From Davidsoniella eucalypti (lineage: Eukaryota > Ascomycota > Sordariomycetes > Microascales > Ceratocystidaceae): a DNA stretch of 64,000 bases. The notes below the pieces were generated by a model. It was not told the origin of the DNA, made no database searches, and saw only the letters and a program-made list of their open reading frames with translations. Below, piece after piece: positions 56,301-64,000 of the stretch. Both the position numbers and the translations under genes were made by a program. The stretch is from the NCBI GenBank assembly GCA_004009845.1, contig RMBW01000045.1:186001-250000 (forward strand). Reading direction: 5' to 3'. Position 1 is the first letter of the stretch, and each line of letters begins with the position of its first letter.

Positions 56301-59300
56301 ATCACTTCTCATTTAGTAGTGTACTAGCACAATATATTTGTCTATCAGTTTGAGCACTTGAAAAGAAACCAGACAGTTGTATTTGTCTATAAAAAGAAAA
56401 AAACAAAGGAAGACATATATAAGCGCACCCTTCTATTGAATCATCGAGTCGGCGATCTTGATACCGAGGTTTGCCAGAACAAACAAAGACCCGTCAAGAA
56501 AAGAAAGAACAAGCGTGAGAGACGGGTATCATTGGATTCAGCTCGATGACGTTGCTATTGTTTTTTCTTTCTCCCAAAGGCCAAGGCAGTGCCAAGTGAC
56601 ATGTATTGGACGTGTACCAATGATGTAGATACTTCATTTCAATCTCGCTGTTGAAATGTTTGCCAGTGCCCTGAAAAGCCACAATGTTTGCTCAAAGCCA
56701 TATCACGAACCACGAAATAGTACACAGCAACTTGGGGGGGTGTAGAGGAGATCAAAGTCAGGATGGTTCTCGACTTGGCACCGTACAGTATGGCCCGTAG
56801 GTCACAGCCATGGAACGCTATGATGTCTTCTGTATCTTCTTGTTCCTGCGTCCCATTTTCATTCTAGAAATATTGCCCTGCGATGGAACCCACCGCCGAT
56901 GCAACACCCCGAGGTGGTGTGTGAAGAAACGAAGCCGCGCAATCCAAGGCCGCGTGTCCAGCTGTACGGCTCAAGCACAAAGACCGCCGTCCGTGTGCTT
57001 TTCTCTGTCCGCGTCTGGGGGCGAGGGGAGGGGGGTCTGGCTGAAAAGGCTGGACAGAGGCTGCCGCCACAAGCCGGCAACGGATAAAGGTACAGTCTGG
57101 ACAGAAGACTATCACGCTTAGAGATGATAGACTTGCTTCCTTCTCGCATAGCCAAGACCAAGCTCTATATCCTGTAATGCTCCCATGACATCGGCCGGCA
57201 AAGATGGAAGAGTACAGGGCTGGGTCCGGTGAGTACTCTCGCCCGCACTACATACAGATAGTAGCGGCGCTGAGGCACTGCATTGGAATGTTTGCCAATA
57301 GTCATCTCGCTAGTCAGTGCCGGCTCGCGTTTCTCGTAGAAAAGTTCGCGGGCTTGTGTGGACGAGGAAATATTGAAACTGTGAAAGCGAACCCAGGACT
57401 TGGCTTGTCATTATAGAGCGTTCTCGGAGGCCGATACGCCAAAATATGCCACAAAATAAGGCACGGGCAACTCATTCAACATCGGCGATTGCTTCTTTTC
57501 TATCTGTATTTGTACCATCAGAAAAACGGTGTTTACGTATTTGTCGCGAGTGACTTTTGCCAAGGACAAACAATTGGCCAACTATCCATCGCCCCGAACG
57601 ATTCGTCGCTCTGACCTTTTTCATGGCTGGCTTAACAGCGGTACGAGTTTTGCTTCTATTTTGGCACGGCGAACTCGGATTTGCAGACGATGAAATGGAC
57701 GACGATCGGAAACTCGGCCATGTTTGATAGACGGCATCAAGTGAGAAAACAATGGCAAGGCTGTGAGATCAGCAGCTTCAGTTCCGAAACTGGCTGCCTT
57801 ATCAATCAGAGAGGCTATCTATCCAACTTATTCATGTATATATACCGGCAATGGCTCATATTTCTCTTTTTATCATACCTTTTAGCATCCTTCCTTCGTC
57901 TCCCAATCTCGGAATCTTTTTTATGTTGTCGTTCACCTCTATCGTGTGTCCTCATCTCATACTTCACTCACTTAGACTGCGATGGAGATACTGCTATCTC
58001 ACCAGGTTGCTCCCAAAGTAAGTTCCTTATATCATTATATCGAAGTATTGAAGTGCTGGTCTGGATATTCCGTTACCCGATTCTTGTTATTGTTAGAATC
58101 TTGTCTAGACATCGTTGAGTTGGCGAACGTGATTCTTCAACACATTGTACGTAGTTGAGATCAATGCTGTCATACTAAGGTTAGCACGCAATGCTAGGGT
58201 TACCTATATACATAGTGCCTTGTAGTGGGGCGCAGGTTTTGATGGTTGACGCTATCAACCTGAGATGTAAAACTTAGTAGTCCTCCTATGATATAGATGA
58301 AGATACCTTAGTTCCTAGTATAAGGCTTCTTCACACCCATTTACCGCTAAATGCTGTGGTGGTCTGATAGAAGTCCAAGCTTGGAGCTATGCCAGTTTTC
58401 CGTAGTGGCAGTGTAGGACTTTTTGGTGATGGACCCTCAATGCTTCATTTGACCATATACTGGCTTGAGTGTTCTGTAGCATTGCCGGAAAGCAAGTGGT
58501 CGAAGAATTACCGCTTCTCGTGGTTCAAGCTCGACCTCCCGCAGTTGCAGGATATTCTCATTCGGTACCAAATTCTGGTGTTGGAAACTAGATGTATATG
58601 ATTAACTACATGTGGAAAACTAAAAACTCGATCCAAGTTAGCTACAGTCGTCAAGACATCGTACGGTATATATAGAAATATCATGTATGTACATATCTGA
58701 ACTTTGGTTGTGTTACATACTGCTGATCACAGGGTTTTGTGACCGATTCAGAAATGTTTTCTAGCCACCGGTGAGACTACCATCATGTAGCAACTGTGTA
58801 TATGTGAAATGAATATGGACACTCGGGGTATTGTAGTACCGGCTATAGCCGAGATGATAAGTACTCTGCAACAAAACATTGTTGCTATTTTCCTTGGAAA
58901 CATCAGAAACTAGGTCTTTTATAAGCATTGTAGAAATGAGCAAGCGAAGACATCGACTGCCGGTTTTGAACAACTTAGAGACTATGTTTTAGCTCACAAT
59001 AGAAGGTGCAGTCATTCAATATTTCTTCCAAGGCTTCTGAACCAGCTAGACGAAACTGTGGCACACCTTCGGTGCCCCAAATTGATCGGCGACAATCTTG
59101 GCGATATTGGTGGAGAATTTGAACGGGCGGACTCGGTGATATTTTAAACATGGACCTCATCGGAGCTCAAAGAACATACGGGGCCGCATAAGATGGATCC
59201 GCTTTAAAACGCCGAGACGAACCACGGAGTCCCGACTTCGACAAGGGATGGCAGCGCTGCACAACCCTTAGGGTTAATAACGACCGTGGCCATAAAGCGT

Positions 59301-59644
59301 GTGAAAACTCATGTGTGCCAACGGCGGCTTGTGAATGGTGCGGTTCTAAATGAATGGGGACCTTGATTTTTATTCTCCCCTAATTAGACCGCTTGTGAAG
59401 ACGAGGCAATCCCCCACGCATTCGATCGGATTGAACAACTTTAATGCGTGACATTGCTAGTTTGGAGTGGCGCGATGCGACAACATGTGTCTAGAAGGTT
59501 CAGATACACGGTAAGACAGATGGGCTTATTCGTGGGCGGCAATGAAAAATATCTGCGACAGTCATGTGTTGGAGATATGTAGGACAGGGAAAAGAAAGAG
59601 CTAGATGGATCAATCGCGCGGGATTGAGAAACATCATGTGTTTA

Positions 59645-59778
59645 TAAAGGGACTTTGTACTTCAGCACCGCATATTGGTGCTTCAGCACAAATAGCAGGA
59701 GGGGTCTTCAAAAAAGGTACTTAGCCCACAAAAGACTAAGTACCCTCCTCACTTGGTCCTCAAAGCCTGCCAGCTGGC
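59645..59778 (+). repeat. Left terminal inverted repeat of the MITE-like element
   Basis: It begins TAAAGGGACTTTGTACTT and ends at GCCAGCTGGC. Compared with the right repeat it carries an extra CGCATATTGGTGCTTCAGCA-type duplication near its outer end; the 18.3-kb fragment shares this longer version. Confidence 0.75.
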
Positions 59779-60215
59779 AAAGTATTTTTCTTCCTTCATT
59801 AATCTTATAGAGCTGATGTATTCATGTGAGTGAATTTTAAGCTAAAAATATAATTTGCAATGCTAAAGCTCCTGTTTATCGCCTATAAAAACATACGTGT
59901 ACTTATGTCAGAAGCTTCCAGAGTGTACTTGGCGCCCACAGAAAAGATGTAGAAATGTAACTAAAACCTCCCAAAAGACAAAACCAGAACATAGACAGTA
60001 GTCTTCCGCTGCTAAAGCCCAGCTGCCTGCATAGCCAGATCAATGGCCCTATCATCATTTATGTTGAAGATATCGACGTCAGAATCGGCCAAATAGCAGC
60101 ATCATACACATGGTTAGTGAGGAATATAATGGAAAATGTATTCTGTAGATTAAAAAAACCCCCGATATTGATATCTCGATTGAAGTGTAGTTTTTTCTAA
60201 TATGGTATGCACCTT

Positions 60216-60323
60216 GCCAGCTGGCAGCTTTTGAAGACAAAGTGAGGAGTACTTGATATTTTGTGGAGCTAAGTACCTTTTTGAAGACCCCTGCTATTTG
60301 TGCTAAAGTACAAAGTCCCTTTA
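60216..60323 (-). repeat. Right terminal inverted repeat of the MITE-like element
   Basis: Read on the minus strand from 60323 it starts TAAAGGGACTTTGTACTT and ends at GCCAGCTGGC, matching the left repeat with small indels. Confidence 0.75.
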
Positions 60324-60784
60324 TAAAGACTATAAGCGTGTATCAACGGAGCGATCAACGGTAATCTTGAGGAAATCGGAGCCGAGACGCGTCTGAGAAA
60401 AAACTGATGTCCGTGAATGGGCAAGCGGAGGCTTGAGATCACTCAATGAAATCAATGGTGGCATATTGGGAATCGAGGCTATACAGAAACAGGTTAATAA
60501 TATTAGTACACATCAGTATACAGGTCTGTGTGCAGGCAGGTTGATAAAGGGGAATGCCTGTCCAGAACCAAGTAAACTCACAGGGCTAGTGAACCCGCGG
60601 CGGCTTTTGAAACCAAGTACATACAGCTTATTTGCGGAGAAAATACAGGTGCTCTAAGTTGCTGATGATAACTAGGTATGTATAGTCCAAGTAGCGCGTC
60701 TGCAAAATAAGCTTGTGGGGGTACATTATCTGGGGGTTAGCTCGGCATTACTTCCAGCCGCCGACCCACTATAATATAGCCACA

Positions 60785-61003
60785 ATGCGTTTTCCATTAG
60801 CGGCGTGGTTTCTAAGTTTCTGGGCAGTTTCTGCTGCGTTTCTACGCCGTCAAAATAACAACTTCTATCATGGACTGCATAAGAAACACGGCAATTACTT
60901 ACGAATTGCAATTGTCAGCACGGCTGTATCATCGTACAAAATAGCAAGGGCAAAGGTATGGAAAGAGCTATCAGGCTGGCTCGACCAAAACATTAAAAAC
61001 TAG
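60785..61003 (+). other. Possible cytochrome P450 N-terminal fragment or small membrane-anchored protein
   Basis: An ATG at 60785 opens 72 codons. The start MRFPLAAWFLSFWAVSAAFL is a hydrophobic anchor, followed by FYHGLHKKHGNYLRI. This resembles the region after the membrane anchor of fungal P450s, where LHKKYGxxVRIGP is common. The expected GP.E segment does not follow; the frame instead reads AIVSTAVSSYKIARAKVWKE and stops. No haem-binding or I-helix motif is found downstream. Either a truncated relic or a chance resemblance. Confidence 0.25.
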
Positions 61004-61803
61004 AGCCTTGCCAAATATAATTTAAACATACCAAGCGAGCATCTATCTGTTCTTGATCAACAACATTGGAATCTTCTAACTCTATGAATTTTCGCCCAAG
61101 TTGCACTCTTTCTGCAAATCTCCCAGGTTGCCCTTCTGTCCTTCACCCTTTCATAACTCTGGCGCATAATCCCGGTGTCACTATTACCTCGCCTTCCTTG
61201 CTGGCGGTTTCGAATCGTGCGCATCGTGCTAAAAGCTCCTGTCGATCGACGCCTTGCCTAGCTTCAGTAACTGTTCTATCAGTAAGAATAAGCCTGTGAC
61301 GGGAATTCAAACAGTACTTGTACTTCAGGTCACAAAAGCACTGCTAACCCGAACTCTAGCATCGCTTCTAATTCCCACTGTTACATCTGCACTGTTGGGG
61401 TCTCTGCTAAGCCTCGTTTGGCACTTTCATTGCTCCCCACTTTGGTCTCGTAACGGCTAATAAGTGATACGCCTTAGTGCAATACAGCATATTTGCAACA
61501 ACATCTGATTTAGATCGTAAGCGGAACTTAGAGTCACTGTGCTCACTGTGTCTACTACACTTACTGTGCTCACTGTGTTCATTCATTTCATTGATGCTGC
61601 TTGGCTGTCTTTGGATTTTGAATCACGCTTGGAAGGAAAGCCTTTGAAATAGTTGCGTTGCTGCTCGGCTGGTCGACGCCGCAATTTTCCGTTTTCATTC
61701 TCCTTTATTTATTTTAATTCCTACCGGTGATTGATTTACCAAAACCATACAATTTTTTCTTTTTTCTTTTACCTTCCCTGATTTCAACCTTTATCACGCA
61801 ATC
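61004..61803. promoter_or_regulatory. Upstream region of the UDP-glucose 4-epimerase gene
   Basis: 800 bp without a credible gene. It has an imperfect tandem at 61533-61581 (two copies of TCACTGTGCTCACTGTG-like sequence) and a T/C-rich stretch with TTTTTTC runs shortly before the start, typical of a fungal leader. Confidence 0.45.
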
Positions 61804-63711
61804 ATGAAGATGCCTACTAAGACGATTCTTGTAACTGGGTAAGTTAGCTTTGATTCTGTTTTCTCATCACCTCCACCACTGCGAGAATTGAAACACACCC
61901 TGCGAAACAAACATTCTCGTTTGGTCCTGTCCTCGCCTGATAGAGCTATACCTACATTCGCCAAACTGCGGATAACGGCACTCTAGTCAATCTCGATCTT
62001 CCCCTAGATGAAGTCATGATATCGCATACTGCCGATGTATTTGGGGGCGATGTCGATTTTCTACTCTGGCGCATCAAGTCAGACGGGCATGTAGACAACA
62101 ATCTGACAAACGCTTCTTTGCTTGTGGCGCGATCTTCCTCGGAAGTCATAACAGCCAGCCGCTACAACATGATCAAGTGTTGTGCTTAAGCGCGAATCTG
62201 CTTGTCACGAACACACTCTATAATGCACATACAGGCCTATCTGTTTTCGGAGCTCAAATAGTATTGTTTGATGTCTCCATATCCACCTGCTTGAAGAGAT
62301 GTGCCGCATTGGGCTGTCTGGCGAGTTGTGGGACAGACAGACTCTTTGACAGCCGAAAGCGTAGCTTGGCGGGGCTGGATTCTAGCGTTTATTGGCTGGC
62401 GGCCACTGCTGCAGAGTATACATACCTCAATTGGGCCATCGTGAACACGGACAAAAAGCGAAAGTGATCAAGAATAAAAAAAGAACTGAATCGCTAACAT
62501 TTAAACTAGTGGCACGGGCTATATTGGTTCGTTTACGACACTTGCGCTCCTGCAAAATGGCTACAACGTGGTCATCGTCGACAGCCTATACAATTCTTCC
62601 GAGGTGGCTTTGGATCGTATCGAACTGATCTGCGGCCGTCGCCCAGTTTTCTACAAGGTCGACATCACAGACGAGAAAGCTTTGGATGACGTCTTTGTAA
62701 AGCACCCTGAGGTTCATGGTGTTATCCATTTCGCAGCTCTCAAGGTACGTAAATAGTGTTATGACACAGCTATCTCCATAATATGGACAAGCCCCAGTAG
62801 GCTTACGCATGTATCCACCCACTAACATGGAATCGGTAAAAACCAAATAGGCCGTTGGCGAGTCTGCTGAAATCCCCCTTGAGTACTACCGCGTCAACGT
62901 CGGTGGCACCATCTCACTCTTAACCTGTATGGCCAAGCACAATGTCGGAAACATTGTGTTTTCCTCATCGGCCACGGTCTACGGCGATGCGACTCGTTTC
63001 CCGAACATGATCCCAATCCCTGAGCATTGCCCCATTGGTCCGACAAACACCTATGGCCGCACCAAGTCCATGGTCGAGAACGTCATCAGCGACCTTATCG
63101 AAGCCCAGCGTAACAAAGCCGTGAAGGAAGGCAAGCCAGCTGAGGCATGGAACGCTGCTCTCCTGCGCTACTTCAACCCCGTGGGTGCTCACCCCACTGG
63201 CATTATGGGCGAAGACCCCCAGGGCGTGCCGTACAATCTGCTGCCCCTTCTAGGAAAGGTCGCAACTGGAGATCGCGATAAACTCTTGGTGTTTGGCGAT
63301 GACTACAACTCTTGCGATGGCACTGCCATTCGTGACTATATCCACGTCCTAGATCTAGCGCGAGGTCACATTGAGGCTCTGAGATATCTATCCGAAAAGC
63401 AACCAGGCGTCAAGGCCTGGAACCTCGGCTCTGGCCGCGGCAGCACTGTATACGACATCATCAAAGCCTTCAGCAAAGTTGTCGGTCGTGACCTACCATA
63501 CCAGGTTGTCGACCGTCGTCCTGGAGATGTTCTAGATCTTACTGCCAATCCCACACTTGCCAACACAGAGCTCAACTGGCGTACAGAACTGACTATGGAG
63601 CAGGCGTGTGAGGATCTATGGCGTTGGGTTTCTAACAACCCAAGAGGCTATCGCCAAGCCATTCCAGCCGAGATCATGGCCAACTTCAAGCCATCCAAGG
63701 CCCACACTTAA
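61804..63711 (+). CDS. UDP-glucose 4-epimerase (Leloir pathway)
   Basis: Three exons, 61804-61838, 62510-62744 and 62851-63711, encode 376 aa. The first exon is only MKMPTKTILVTG; splicing completes TGGTGYIGS, the NAD-binding Gly motif of the extended short-chain dehydrogenase fold. SSSATVYGD supplies the catalytic Ser/Thr, and YGRTKSMVE is the YxxxK motif. LRYFNPVGAHPTG, PYNLLPLLG and RDYIHVLDLARGH are diagnostic of epimerases. It interconverts UDP-glucose and UDP-galactose in the cytosol. There is no C-terminal mutarotase domain as in yeast Gal10; the length is typical for filamentous fungi. Intron 2 is 106 nt, but intron 1 is 671 nt, about five to ten times the others in this window, and contains an open frame listed separately. 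Confidence 0.93.
61944..62189 (+). other. 81-codon open frame inside intron 1 of the epimerase gene
   Basis: A frame bounded by TAG (61941-61943) and TAA (62187-62189) reads through protein-like sequence such as NLDLPLDEVMISHTADVFGG and GDVDFLLWRIKSDGHVDNNL. The first ATG inside is at 62016. It has no stop over 81 codons in an otherwise stop-rich intron. No family is recognised. It could be a captured gene fragment, an alternative exon or chance. Confidence 0.3.
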
Positions 63712-64000
63712 TAGGCCAAGTTATAGCATTGGATGGTTTACATACCCCATTATCTTTTTCTTGGTATAATTTTCTTCTATTTTCTCCATTTTCACTTTTT
63801 ATTTTGGTTCTCATTGTCACGATTAAGTCTAGCGCTGGGAATTGGGGTTTCTTTATTTTTTTCGGTTTGGTCTTGGATAAGATATCTACTTCGGTTCGGT
63901 TTCGCTTCTATTTTTGATTGTTCTTTGGGGGTTTTTAAATTGTTATTTTTTTACCTCATTCGTTTCTTTCTTTCTAAATTGTTTATTGCTCCTGCAATAA
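63712..64000. other. 3' flank of the epimerase gene
   Basis: T-rich sequence with TTTTTC/TTTATT words, consistent with a 3' untranslated region. No other feature is seen before the window ends. Confidence 0.6.

Larger units (their letters stand above)
48700..59644. other. Gene-poor interval, right part
   Basis: Nearly 11 kb in which I can support no protein gene, rRNA or tRNA. It is marked by long homopolymers and microsatellites (23 G at 50502-50524, 15 G at 51075-51089, 18 CT units at 51279-51314, 25 A at 53326-53350). Open frames up to about 145 codons occur (57681-58118) but begin at non-ATG codons, are hydrophobic and have no motif. It could hold decayed transposons or noncoding transcripts. 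Confidence 0.45.
59645..60323. mobile_element. Non-autonomous inverted-repeat DNA element (MITE-like), TA target
   Basis: The 679-bp element is bounded by TA at 59643-59644 and 60324-60325, and both ends read inward TAAAGGGACTTTGTACTT. The inverted similarity extends over about 134 bp on the left (59645-59778) and 108 bp on the right (60216-60323). It passes through shared blocks AAATAGCAG, GGGGTCTTCAAAAA, GGTACTTAGC and TCCTCACTT, and the palindrome GCCAGCTGGC. The left copy is longer mainly because of an internal partial duplication (CTTCAGCAC twice). The core has no credible transposase, so it is non-autonomous. The TA target and end structure suggest Tc1/mariner-like mobilisation, but this is inference. 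A related fragment sits at 18301-18331. Confidence 0.78.

Noticed and set aside
57681..58118. A 145-codon open frame in the gene-poor island
   Set aside because: It starts at TTG, is mostly hydrophobic with no motif or splice context, and its length is unremarkable for 19 kb of noncoding sequence read in six frames.

Overview
The window is a piece of nuclear DNA from a filamentous ascomycete (Pezizomycotina-like). Evidence: short spliceosomal introns of 56-119 nt with GT..AG ends and branch sites such as TACTAAC; recognisable fungal versions of housekeeping proteins; a Git3/Gpr1-type receptor; and an ascomycete-type laccase with the C-terminal DSGL plug. The species cannot be told from the sequence alone. 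All gene models were built by eye from open frames, splice consensus and remembered family motifs; no database search was possible.

Layout. 1-0.8 kb (minus): a broken Arb1-like gene (small-RNA/heterochromatin factor) running off the left edge. 0.8-4.1 kb: no intact gene. 4.1-15.4 kb, a dense RNA-metabolism block: inositol polyphosphate multikinase (+), Clp1 (-), Prp22 (+), Esf1 (-). 15.4-22.1 kb: gene-poor, with a tRNA-headed SINE-like insertion in a perfect 13-bp target-site duplication, and a fragment of an inverted-repeat element. 22.1-42.3 kb, a second dense block: Gpr1-like receptor (+), class I glutamine amidotransferase (-), exopolyphosphatase Ppx1 (+), short Atp25/RsfS-like protein (-), mitochondrial RNA polymerase Rpo41 (+), Arc1-like tRNA-binding cofactor (-), Lsh/Irc5-type SNF2 ATPase (+), secreted laccase (-). 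42.3-61.8 kb: a gene-poor stretch of about 19 kb with homopolymers, microsatellites, weak coding remnants and a 679-bp element with long imperfect terminal inverted repeats. 61.8-63.7 kb: UDP-glucose 4-epimerase (+), whose first intron is unusually long and contains an 81-codon open frame.

Functional themes. Intact genes strictly alternate in strand within each block, giving divergent promoters and convergent ends. Two divergent pairs join related functions: Clp1/Prp22 (mRNA 3'-end formation and splicing) and Atp25/Rpo41 (mitochondrial ribosome assembly and transcription). No CRISPR, phage or prokaryotic operon feature is present. The least routine items are the SINE-like insertion, the inverted-repeat element and its distant relative, the decayed Arb1 homologue, the short Atp25, the acid-free in-frame extension upstream of the Arc1 start, and the ATG-free leader of the inositol kinase.
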